A DNA stretch of 64,000 nt from an uncultured Sinobacteraceae bacterium (GTDB lineage Bacteria; Pseudomonadota; Gammaproteobacteria; Nevskiales; Nevskiaceae). The stretch covers positions 62,001-126,000 of the forward strand of contig CAIJRD010000017.1 of assembly GCA_903822975.1 (NCBI GenBank), in the 5' to 3' direction. Each line of letters starts with the position of its first letter. The first letter of the stretch is position 1. The position numbers and the translations under genes were made by a program. This document shows positions 54,179 through 62,600 of this stretch, piece by piece. The notes under the pieces were generated by a model. That model was not told the origin of the DNA, did not search any database, and saw nothing but the letters and a program-made list of their open reading frames with translations.

Positions 54179-55414
54179 TCAATTCCAGGTGCTCGCGCCG
54201 GAGGCCAGGCGCAACAGCAGCAGGGCCGACAGCTTGGCGCGCTCGGCAATGCTCGAAACGCGCATCCACTCGCGATCGGAATGGATCTCGCCGCCGACCA
54301 CGCCGAGGTTGTCGACATTCGCAAGGCCCGCCGCCTGCAGGTTGTTGCCATCGCAGCAGCCGCCGGTCGGTCGGAACTGCAGATCGAGACCGAGTGCCGC
54401 ACCGCTGTCGCGCAGTAGCGCCTGCAGGCGCGCGGTGCCGGCGCTCACCGGCTTCGGTGGTCGCGTAAAGCCGCCGCGCAGTTCGAGTTCGTAACCGTCG
54501 CGCTGCCGCGCACGTGCGAGCATGGCGTCGAGTGCGGCGAGCAGACGTTGTTCGTCTTCCTGCGTCTCGGTGCGCGCATTGAACTTCAGCACGCTCAGGT
54601 CCGGCACGATGTTGAGCGCGCCGCCGCCGTGCAGGTAGCCGACGTTGATCGTCAGTCCGGCGGCGGGTGTGTTCAATGCCTGCAGCTGCAGGGCAAGATC
54701 GGATGCCAGCGCGATGGCATTGCGTCCGTCTTCCGGATTGCGACCCGCGTGCGCGGCACGTCCGCGCACGACGATGTCGAAGTTGCCGCTGCCTTTGCGC
54801 GACGACGCCAGCCCGCCGTCGGCATAGGCCGGCTCGAACACCAGACCGAAATGATTGCGCGACGCTGCTTCGCGCAGCAGCGGGCCTGAGCCCTGCGAGC
54901 CGATTTCCTCGTCGGGGTTCATCAGCACTTCCCAGCCGATGCGCTCGCGATGCGGACTGGCCTCGAGCGCGGTCAACACCTGCAGCATCACCAGCAGGCC
55001 ACCTTTGAGATCGGCAACACCGGGGCCATTCAGGCGATCGTCACCGCTGCGCTGCGCCTGCTGGAACGGATGCGTGGTGGCGAACACGGTGTCCAAGTGG
55101 CCACACAGGAAAATCCGCAAAGGCGCGTCGGGCCGCTTGCGAATTCGCAGCGCGCGCGCGAGCGCTCGCTCGACCTGCTGGCCGCGATCGTCGGTCGATC
55201 GGTACGGTGCGAGCGCGATGCGCTCGTCGACGCCGCCGAGTGGCGCGAACAACTCGGCCATGCGATCGGCGCAGGCTTCGACACCGGCGACGTTGAAGCT
55301 GCCGGAGTTCTGGTTGGACAGCTGCAGCAGCGTGTCGACCGAGGCAGCGCTGTTCGACGCGAGTCGATCCAAGGCTTGCGCCATCGACGCGTCAATCGGA
55401 GTGGCAATGGACAT
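54179..55414 (-). CDS. M20-family metallohydrolase, candidate AstE replacement
   Basis: 411 residues with M20 peptidase/deacylase features: metal ligands in CGHLDT, GVADLKGG, NPDEEIGSQGSGP (catalytic Glu) and GEIHSDREW, plus the dimerisation lid region around VRGRAAHAGRNPEDG. M20 enzymes include ArgE and DapE, which remove acetyl or succinyl groups from amino acids. It heads the leftward unit M20-thioesterase-astA, and no M14-type AstE is present in the window. Deacylation of N-succinylglutamate is therefore a reasonable guess; a carboxypeptidase G2-like role is the alternative. Confidence 0.83.
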   Translation of the reverse strand: MSIATPIDASMAQALDRLASNSAASVDTLLQLSNQNSGSFNVAGVEACADRMAELFAPLGGVDERIALAPYRSTDDRGQQVERALARALRIRKRPDAPLRIFLCGHLDTVFATTHPFQQAQRSGDDRLNGPGVADLKGGLLVMLQVLTALEASPHRERIGWEVLMNPDEEIGSQGSGPLLREAASRNHFGLVFEPAYADGGLASSRKGSGNFDIVVRGRAAHAGRNPEDGRNAIALASDLALQLQALNTPAAGLTINVGYLHGGGALNIVPDLSVLKFNARTETQEDEQRLLAALDAMLARARQRDGYELELRGGFTRPPKPVSAGTARLQALLRDSGAALGLDLQFRPTGGCCDGNNLQAAGLANVDNLGVVGGEIHSDREWMRVSSIAERAKLSALLLLRLASGASTWN

Positions 55415-55540
55415 GCGCTAGTTTAGCGCCAGCGTTTGTATCGACGCGCTGCCGTCGCCGCGGCTTCATCGATTCGTCGTAAGCCGGTAACACCGCACTG
55501 CCAGCCTGCCCACCTTACTAAAACGATCTTGGGGTGGAAG

Positions 55541-58500
55541 ATGGAACTTCGTCGTCGGATCTTGGCCGTCGCGGCCTGCGTCGTCAGCGCGTTCGCAACA
55601 CCGGCGATCGCGTCGCCCAGTGGCGTGGTCATTTCTCAGTTCCGTTTCGACGGGCCGAGTGGCGCCAGCGATGAATTCATCGAATTGCACAACACCGGCA
55701 GCAATGCGGTGAACATCGGCGGCTGGCAACTACAGGGCTGCGCCAGCGGCTCGGGCGCCGCCTCGACGCGCGCCACCATCGCGGCCAATACACAGCTCGC
55801 GGCTGGGGCCTACTTCCTGTTCACCAACAGCACCAGCGGCACCGGCTATAGCGGCACCGTAACCGGTGACCAGACCTACGGCACCGGCATTTCCAACTCG
55901 GGCAAGTCCGGCATTCGTCTGCTCGATACCGGTAACGTCGCGCAGGACGGTCTCGGCCTCAGCGGTTCGGTTTGCGCCGAGGGCACGGCACTCAGCAGCA
56001 TCGCCGGCAGCAGCCCGAACTTCGCCTATGTGCGCAAGAACAATGGCAGCCAGGACACCGACAACAACGCCGCCGACTTCAGCGGGCCGAGCGGGGCCGG
56101 TACGCCGCACAACAATGCCGGTAGCGGACCGGTGGTCTGCACCAACGTCAAGCGCATCTATCAGATCCAAGGTGCGGGCCACGTCTCGCCCGAACGCGGC
56201 AACTGCGTCACCGGCGTGCCCGGCATCGTCACCGCGCTGACCAGCAGCGGCTTCTACATGCAGGATGGCGATGGCGACGGCAATCCGGCCACCTCGGACG
56301 GCATCTACGTCTTCACCAGCAGCACACCGACGGTGCATGTGGGCGACATCGTCAGCGTCGCCGGCACGGTCAGCGAATACCGCTCTGGTTCGACGTTCGG
56401 CGCAACGAATTGCCCGGCGACTTCGGGCGCCTGCAATTTGAGCACCACCGAGATCGACGCGCCGACGGTCACGTCAGCCGCGCCGGGCACCTTCACGAAC
56501 AGCACGATCACGCCGACCGTGATCGGCGAGGGCGGCCGCATTCCGCCGAGCCAGAATATCGATGCCGGCAGCAGCGCGTCGGTTGAAGATCTAGCCCATG
56601 TGTTCGATCCGAGCAGCAACGGCATCGACTTCTTTGAGAGTCTCGAAGGCATGCTGGTGCAAGTGAACAATGCGCGCGCGGTCGGCCCGACCGACAAGTT
56701 CGGCGAGATCTGGGTGGTCGCCGACAATGGCGCCGACGCCACCGGCGTGAACCAGCGCGGCGGCGTGACGCTGGTGAATCGCACGCAAGGACTCGATTCC
56801 AATCCCGAGCGCATCCAGCTCGATCTCAGCGCGTTGACCAGCACGTATCCGCAGGTCAACGTCGGCGACACCGTGTCGCAAGTGGTCGGTACCTTGTCGT
56901 ACGACTTCGCCAACTACCGGCTGTTCCCGACCAGCTTGCCGAGCTTCGTCAGCGGTGGCCTCGGCGGCACCATCAGCACCGTCTCCAGCGGTGCCAGCCA
57001 GCTGCGCGTGGTCACCTACAACCTGGAAAATCTCAACGCCAACGAAAACGATGTCTGCGACGGCGCACCGGATACCGCAGTGGCCAACGGACGCTTCGCG
57101 CGGGAAGGCACGCACATCGCCGTCAACCTCGGCGCACCGGACATTCTCGCGGTCGAGGAAATCCAAGACAGCAGCGGCTGCACCGACGACGGTGTGGTCG
57201 AGCCGAGCCTGACGCTAAGCACGTTGATCAATGCGATCAGCGCGGCTGGTGGACCGACCTACAGCTACGTCGAAATCGATCCGGTCAACGACCAGGACGG
57301 CGGTCTGCCCGGCGGCAACATCCGCCAAGTGTTCCTGTACAACCCGGCGCGCGTCAGCTTTGTCGGCGGCGTCACCGGTGCGGGCGATGCGACCACCGCG
57401 ACGGCCTTGTCGCTAGTCAACGGTCAGCTGGCGTTGTCGCTGTCGCCGGGGCGCGTGAAGCCGAATGACAGCGCCTGGGCGAGCAGCCGCAAGCCGCTCG
57501 CGGCGACCTTCGAATTCAACGGGCGCCGCGTGCTGATCGTCGCCAACCATCTCAATTCGAAGGGCGGCGACGAGCCGCTGTTCGGCCGCTTCCAGCCGCC
57601 GGTGCTGAGTTCGGCGACGCAACGCGTGCAACAGGCGCAGATCGTCCACGACTTCGTGCAGCAGGCCCTGGCGCTGCAGACGAATGCGCGCGTGATCGTG
57701 CTCGGCGATCTCAACGACTTCGATTTCTCGACACCGCTGCAGGTGCTCAGTGGCGACTCGGTCGGCACACCGATCCTGTTCGATCTGGCCGCTGCCAAGC
57801 TCGCACCCGAAGAGCGCTACAGCTACGTCTACCAGGGCAATTCGCAGGAGCTGGATCACATCTACGTGTCGCAGTCGCTGCTCGCGAATGCAGAGATCCA
57901 GCCGATCCACGTCAACAGCGAATTCGCCAATCAGGTCAGCGATCACGATCCGAGCATCGCTTCGTTCCCGCTGCCGGCGAACCGACCGCCGCAGGCCAAT
58001 GCCGGTAGCGCGCAGACGGTCAACAGCGGCGTCACGGTGACGCTCGACGGCTCCGCCAGCAGCGACGCCGATGGCTCGATCGCCAGCTACAGCTGGAGCC
58101 AGACGTCCGGCACGCCGGTGACGTTGAACAACGCTAACGCTGCGCAAGCCAGCTTCGTTTCGCCGGCCAGCGGCACGCTGGTGTTCCAATTGACGGTGAC
58201 CGACAACGAGGGCGCCAGCGCCAGTGCCAGCGTGACGATCACGGTCGGCGGCGACACCACGCCGAACGCGTTTACGATCGCGCCGGTGACGGGTGTCGAG
58301 CCGGGCAGCACGCAGACCAGCAGCGCATTCACGGTGACCGGCATCAATGCCGATACACCGATCGCGGTCAGCAACGGCAGCGTCAACATCAACAACAGCG
58401 GCTTCGTCGCCTCCGGCACGGTTCACAACAACGACAGTGTCGTCGTTCGCGCCATCGCTTCAACACTGTTCGCCACCACCAAGCTGGCGACGGTGACGAT

Positions 58501-59728
58501 CGGCGGCGTCAGCGCCGATTTCAGCGTGACCACGCGCGCTGCCAACACGACGCCGACACCGTTCAGCTTTACCCCGAAGACCAACGTCGCGCCGGGGCGA
58601 ACGGCTGCGAGCAACAGCGTGCTGATCACCGGTATTGAAGCACCCGCGAGCGTATCGATGAGCAATGCGCGGCTGTGCGTGAACACCGCACCGCCGTGCC
58701 CGGCGATGGCGCCGGCGACCGTCAATAACGGCGATCTGATTCAGCTGCAGGTCACTGCGTCGAACAGCGCGAACACGCTGGTCAGCGGCGCGGTCACCAT
58801 CGGCGGTGTCACCGGCACGTTCAACGTCACCACCACGGCGGATGCTTCACCCGATCCGTTCCAGTTCGCCGCACTCAGTGATCAGGTCGCGAACCAGTTG
58901 GTCAGTTCCAATACGATCGTGGTGTCGGGGCTTTCCGGACCGACCGGTATCAGTCTGGTGCCCGGCGCGGGCAAGGCGCAGTTCTCGATCAATGGTGCTG
59001 CGTTCCAGGGTGCGGCGGCAGTGGTGCGCAATGGCGACCAAGTGCAGCTGCGTCAGTTCACCGCGGCAAAAAACGGTGTCGGTAACCGTGCAACGCTGAC
59101 CATCGGCGACGTCAGCGCCGACTGGCTTGTCACCACGGCGGACGGTCCTTCGAGCCTGCGCTTCGTCAACAAGCTCGATCAGAACTCCGGCGCCTTGGTG
59201 GCCTCGAACAGCGTCACGCTCAGCGGTCTCGGCGGTCCGATCGCGATTTCGATCAGCGGCACCGGCGCGCAGTACCGCGTCAATGGCGGCGCCTACACCA
59301 GCGCAGCCGGCACGGTGAACAACGGTGATCGCGTCAATCTGCAACTGCGCTCGGGTGATTTGAAAGACGCGGTGATGACCGCCGTGCTGACGATCGGCTC
59401 GCAGACCGCGAGCTGGAGCGTGACCACCGGAACGGACACCACACCGGACGGTCTGCGCTTCAATCCGCGCACGGCCGCACCCGGCACGGTGTTGCTCACC
59501 GCTTCGCCGATCGTCAAGGGCATCAGCGTGCCGGTGGCGATCAGCATCGGCGGTGACGCCAGCGCGATGTACCGCATCAATGGCGGGTCGTTCAGCAATC
59601 AGCCGGGAATGGTGAATCCGGGCGATCAGATTCAGCTGCAGCTCACGGCGCCGGCCTCGGGCAGCAGTGCCAGCGCCAATCTGTCGGTCGGAACGCTCGA
59701 CACCAGCTGGACGGTCAGCGCGCCGTAG
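55541..59728 (+). CDS. Large secreted endonuclease (ExeM/NucH type) with PKD and five C-terminal repeats
   Basis: 1395 residues. The ATG at 55541 gives a Sec signal (RRRILAVAACVVSAFATPAIAS). A lamin-tail domain (VVISQFRFDGPSGASDEFIEL) covers about residues 25-140. A beta-rich region follows, then an endonuclease/exonuclease/phosphatase domain from about residue 487 (RVVTYNLENLN, GAPDILAVEEIQD, VIVLGDLNDF, LDHIYVS, SDHDPSIASF) with its metal and catalytic residues intact. A PKD-like domain lies near 813-903, and five repeats of about 100 residues begin near 904, 1002, 1103, 1203 and 1299. It probably degrades extracellular DNA. A strong hairpin follows. Confidence 0.9.
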   Translation: MELRRRILAVAACVVSAFATPAIASPSGVVISQFRFDGPSGASDEFIELHNTGSNAVNIGGWQLQGCASGSGAASTRATIAANTQLAAGAYFLFTNSTSGTGYSGTVTGDQTYGTGISNSGKSGIRLLDTGNVAQDGLGLSGSVCAEGTALSSIAGSSPNFAYVRKNNGSQDTDNNAADFSGPSGAGTPHNNAGSGPVVCTNVKRIYQIQGAGHVSPERGNCVTGVPGIVTALTSSGFYMQDGDGDGNPATSDGIYVFTSSTPTVHVGDIVSVAGTVSEYRSGSTFGATNCPATSGACNLSTTEIDAPTVTSAAPGTFTNSTITPTVIGEGGRIPPSQNIDAGSSASVEDLAHVFDPSSNGIDFFESLEGMLVQVNNARAVGPTDKFGEIWVVADNGADATGVNQRGGVTLVNRTQGLDSNPERIQLDLSALTSTYPQVNVGDTVSQVVGTLSYDFANYRLFPTSLPSFVSGGLGGTISTVSSGASQLRVVTYNLENLNANENDVCDGAPDTAVANGRFAREGTHIAVNLGAPDILAVEEIQDSSGCTDDGVVEPSLTLSTLINAISAAGGPTYSYVEIDPVNDQDGGLPGGNIRQVFLYNPARVSFVGGVTGAGDATTATALSLVNGQLALSLSPGRVKPNDSAWASSRKPLAATFEFNGRRVLIVANHLNSKGGDEPLFGRFQPPVLSSATQRVQQAQIVHDFVQQALALQTNARVIVLGDLNDFDFSTPLQVLSGDSVGTPILFDLAAAKLAPEERYSYVYQGNSQELDHIYVSQSLLANAEIQPIHVNSEFANQVSDHDPSIASFPLPANRPPQANAGSAQTVNSGVTVTLDGSASSDADGSIASYSWSQTSGTPVTLNNANAAQASFVSPASGTLVFQLTVTDNEGASASASVTITVGGDTTPNAFTIAPVTGVEPGSTQTSSAFTVTGINADTPIAVSNGSVNINNSGFVASGTVHNNDSVVVRAIASTLFATTKLATVTIGGVSADFSVTTRAANTTPTPFSFTPKTNVAPGRTAASNSVLITGIEAPASVSMSNARLCVNTAPPCPAMAPATVNNGDLIQLQVTASNSANTLVSGAVTIGGVTGTFNVTTTADASPDPFQFAALSDQVANQLVSSNTIVVSGLSGPTGISLVPGAGKAQFSINGAAFQGAAAVVRNGDQVQLRQFTAAKNGVGNRATLTIGDVSADWLVTTADGPSSLRFVNKLDQNSGALVASNSVTLSGLGGPIAISISGTGAQYRVNGGAYTSAAGTVNNGDRVNLQLRSGDLKDAVMTAVLTIGSQTASWSVTTGTDTTPDGLRFNPRTAAPGTVLLTASPIVKGISVPVAISIGGDASAMYRINGGSFSNQPGMVNPGDQIQLQLTAPASGSSASANLSVGTLDTSWTVSAP

Positions 59729-59746
59729 CAGACACGGATCGAATGA

Positions 59747-59775
59747 GGACCCGGACCGCGCTTCGGTCCGGGTCC
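59747..59775 (+). terminator. Strong hairpin after the secreted nuclease gene
   Basis: Perfect 12-bp stem GGACCCGGACCG/CGGTCCGGGTCC with loop CGCTT. There is no T-run, so it may act with Rho or as an mRNA end stabiliser. Confidence 0.55.
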
Positions 59776-59908
59776 GATCGCGGCAGCAGCTTCGGGCAGG
59801 GCGTGCGACCTGCCAGTGGGCGCGTCGCGTATCGCTGCGACGAGATTGCACAGAGCCGGCCGATTCTGGTTCACTTGGCTACCGGATCACCGGTTCGTCG
59901 AGTACCCC

Positions 59909-60727
59909 ATGCCCAGCTTCCTGCGCCTTGCGGCCGCGGCTGTCTTGTTTGTTTCCTGCTTCGCGGATGCCCGCGCGGCCGACCAGTCTCTGTGGGACCA
60001 GTCGACGCTCAATGCGATCATCAAGCGCGGCGAATTGCGCGTCGGGCTGGAGACCGGCTACGTGCCGTTCGAGATGCGCGACAAGCGCGGCAACATCATC
60101 GGCTTCGACGTCGATCTCGCGAAGAAGATGGCGAGCGAACTGAAAGTCAAAGTCACCTTCGTCAACACGCAATGGGACGGCATCATCCCGGCGCTGCTGA
60201 CCGACAAGTTCGACATCCTGATGTCCGGCATGACGATCACCGCCGAGCGCAACCTGCAGGTGAATTTCGCGCAGCCCTATATCGTGATCGGCCAGACCAT
60301 CCTGCTGGCGAAGAAAGATGCCGGCAAGATCAAGAGCTATCAGGATCTGAACGATCCGAAATACATCGTTACCACCAAGCTCGGCACCACCGGCGAGATC
60401 GCCACCCGACGCTATCTGTCGAAGGCGACGATCCGCACCTTCGAAACCGAAGCCGACGGCGCGCTCGAAGTGCGCAACGGCCAGGCCGACGCGTTTGTGT
60501 ATGACCTGCCGTTCAACTCGGTCTACATCGCGCAGTATTCCGGCGAACTGGTGCATCTGAAGGAACCGTTCACCAAGGAGCCGCTGGGCTGGGCGGTGCG
60601 CAAGGGCGATCCGGACTTCCTCAACTGGCTCGATAACTTCCTGCAGCAGATCCGCAACGACGGAACCTACGACGTGCTGTACCAGCGCTGGTTCGAAGGC
60701 TCCGACTGGTTGAAGAATCTCAACTGA
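59909..60727 (+). CDS. Polar amino acid ABC transporter, periplasmic binding protein
   Basis: 272 residues from the ATG at 59909. The Sec signal (LRLAAAAVLFVSCFADARA) is followed by a type II solute-binding fold: RGELRVGLETGYVPFEMRD, GFDVDLAKKMASELKV, and WDGIIPALLTDKFD, then TLKLGTTGEIA-type sequence and ALEVRNGQADAFVYD. The ligand cannot be fixed; glutamine, arginine or similar amino acids are usual. Its stop codon overlaps the permease start (TGATG), so it belongs to a three-gene transporter operon. Confidence 0.92.
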   Translation: MPSFLRLAAAAVLFVSCFADARAADQSLWDQSTLNAIIKRGELRVGLETGYVPFEMRDKRGNIIGFDVDLAKKMASELKVKVTFVNTQWDGIIPALLTDKFDILMSGMTITAERNLQVNFAQPYIVIGQTILLAKKDAGKIKSYQDLNDPKYIVTTKLGTTGEIATRRYLSKATIRTFETEADGALEVRNGQADAFVYDLPFNSVYIAQYSGELVHLKEPFTKEPLGWAVRKGDPDFLNWLDNFLQQIRNDGTYDVLYQRWFEGSDWLKNLN

Positions 60728-61689
60728 TGGCGATTCCCGCTTCCGCACGCAGGCGCTGGGCCTGGCACACGGTGTCGGTTCTGGTGCTGATGCTGTTCGC
60801 CGCCGCGTTGTACTTCGCCAGCAAGCAGATCGACTACACCTGGCGCTGGGAACGGGTGCCGCAATACCTGCTCAGCACCGGCGGCGAAGATGTGCCGGCG
60901 CCGTTCGATGGCACCGTCAGCATTGCCGGCGATGGCAAGACGCTGAAGATCACCCCGCTGCTCGGCGGCGGTGCCGCCGAAACCATCAGCGGCATCGAAG
61001 TGCCGCAGGTCAGCGATGGCGAAGTGGTGTTTCGCGGCAACACCATCGGCAAGAAGCCGGGTGTGTCGGCCGGGCCGCTGCTGATCGGTCTGTGGTTGAC
61101 GCTGCGCATCTCCGCAGTATCGCTGGTGTTCGCCTTGCTGCTCGGCGTGCTCACCGGCCTGGCACGCGTGTCGCAGAATCCGGCCGCACGCGATCTGTCC
61201 AGTTTTTACGTCGAGGTGATTCGCGGCACGCCGCTGCTGGTGCAGTTGTTCATCGCCTATTTTTTCTTCGCACCGACCTTGCACCTGTCGGCGTTCGCCG
61301 CCGGCGTGTTCGGCCTGTCGGTGTTCACCGGTGCGTATATCGCCGAAATCGTGCGCGCGGGCATTCAGGCGGTGCCGAAGGGTCAGACCGAGGCCGCGCA
61401 GAGTCTCGGCCTTTCCGGCCTGCAGACGCTGCGCCATGTAGTCCTGCCGCAGGCGATCAAGAAGATCCTGCCGCCGCTGGCCGGGCAGTTCATCAACCTG
61501 ATCAAGGATTCGAGCCTGGTCTCGGTGATGGCGCTGACCGATCTCACCAAGGCCGGCCGCGAAGTCGTCAGCTCGACGTTCAGCCCGTTCGAAGTCTGGT
61601 TCTCGGTGGCGCTGATGTATCTGGTGTTGACCGGCGCGCTGTCGCTGGTGGTCAATCGTCTCGAAAAAAGGCTGAACCGCCATGACTGA
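60727..61689 (+). CDS. Polar amino acid ABC transporter, permease
   Basis: 320 residues. One N-terminal transmembrane helix is followed by an unusual periplasmic insert of about 80 residues (around 35-115), then the HisM/GlnP-type permease core with four to five helices. The EAA loop is [20 protein letters not shown], followed by [14 protein letters not shown]. Only one permease gene is present, so it should act as a homodimer. Overlaps both neighbours: stop/start TGATG with the binding protein and eight bases with the ATPase. Confidence 0.92.
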   Translation: MAIPASARRRWAWHTVSVLVLMLFAAALYFASKQIDYTWRWERVPQYLLSTGGEDVPAPFDGTVSIAGDGKTLKITPLLGGGAAETISGIEVPQVSDGEVVFRGNTIGKKPGVSAGPLLIGLWLTLRISAVSLVFALLLGVLTGLARVSQNPAARDLSSFYVEVIRGTPLLVQLFIAYFFFAPTLHLSAFAAGVFGLSVFTGAYIAEIVRAGIQAVPKGQTEAAQSLGLSGLQTLRHVVLPQAIKKILPPLAGQFINLIKDSSLVSVMALTDLTKAGREVVSSTFSPFEVWFSVALMYLVLTGALSLVVNRLEKRLNRHD

Positions 61690-62431
61690 GTCCGCCGCGC
61701 TGATCAGCGCCTGCAACATCGAGAAGCGCTATCCAAATGGCGTGCTCGGCCTCAAGCGCGCTTCGCTGTCGGTGGTGCCGGGCGAGGTGGTCGTCATCGT
61801 CGGGCCGAGTGGCTCCGGCAAGTCGACCCTGCTGCGTACCTTGAATGGACTCGAAACCATCACCGGCGGCGAGATCACCGTCGATGGTCACGTGCTGCAC
61901 GAGCGCGCCGCGGATTTGCGTCGGCTGCGCATCGGTGTCGGCATGGTGTTCCAGCAGTTCAATCTGTTCCCGCACCTGAGTGTGCTCGACAACCTGATGC
62001 TGGCGCCGCTGAAAGTCTTGAACCTCAACGCGAGCGATGCGCGTGCGCGCGCTGAAAAGTTGCTGGCGAAAGTGGGTCTCGCCGACAAGGCGCAGGCACA
62101 TCCGGCGCAACTCTCCGGCGGCCAGCAGCAGCGCGTGGCCATTGCGCGTGCGCTGGCGATGCAGCCGAAAGTCATGTTGTTCGACGAACCGACCAGCGCA
62201 CTCGATCCGGAAATGGTCGGCGAAGTGCTGGAGGTGATGAAGCAGCTCGCGGCCGAAGGCATGACGATGTGTGTGGTCACGCACGAGATGGGGTTTGCGC
62301 GCGCGGTGGCCGATCGCATCGTCTTCATGGACCGCGGCGAAATCGTTTGCGAAGCGCCGCCAGCCGAGTTCTTCGACGCGCCGAAACACGAGCGACTGAA
62401 AACGTTTCTGCGTCAGGTGCTGAAGGCTTAA
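61682..62431 (+). CDS. Polar amino acid ABC transporter, ATP-binding protein
   Basis: 249 residues, full-length ATPase of the GlnQ/HisP type. Walker [10 protein letters not shown] near residue 40, Q-loop in [12 protein letters not shown], signature [16 protein letters not shown], Walker [14 protein letters not shown] and the switch His in VVTHEMGFA are all intact. It energises the upstream permease and ends the transporter operon. The neighbourhood (AST genes, secreted nuclease) would suit uptake of amino acids such as arginine, but that is only contextual. Confidence 0.95.
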   Translation: MTESAALISACNIEKRYPNGVLGLKRASLSVVPGEVVVIVGPSGSGKSTLLRTLNGLETITGGEITVDGHVLHERAADLRRLRIGVGMVFQQFNLFPHLSVLDNLMLAPLKVLNLNASDARARAEKLLAKVGLADKAQAHPAQLSGGQQQRVAIARALAMQPKVMLFDEPTSALDPEMVGEVLEVMKQLAAEGMTMCVVTHEMGFARAVADRIVFMDRGEIVCEAPPAEFFDAPKHERLKTFLRQVLKA

Positions 62432-62600
62432 GCGCAAATCGCGACGCCGCCAAAGGCGCGCGGCGAATCGCGGCGGGCGACTCGCACGGGGACGAACAGA
62501 CCGTCGACGAATCGGGCGTAATCGGGCGCGGGGATCGTCGACGTCGGGGTAGGGCGGACGCGACACACGCGCGCAGCTTCGGGGCAGGGAGAGCGATCCT

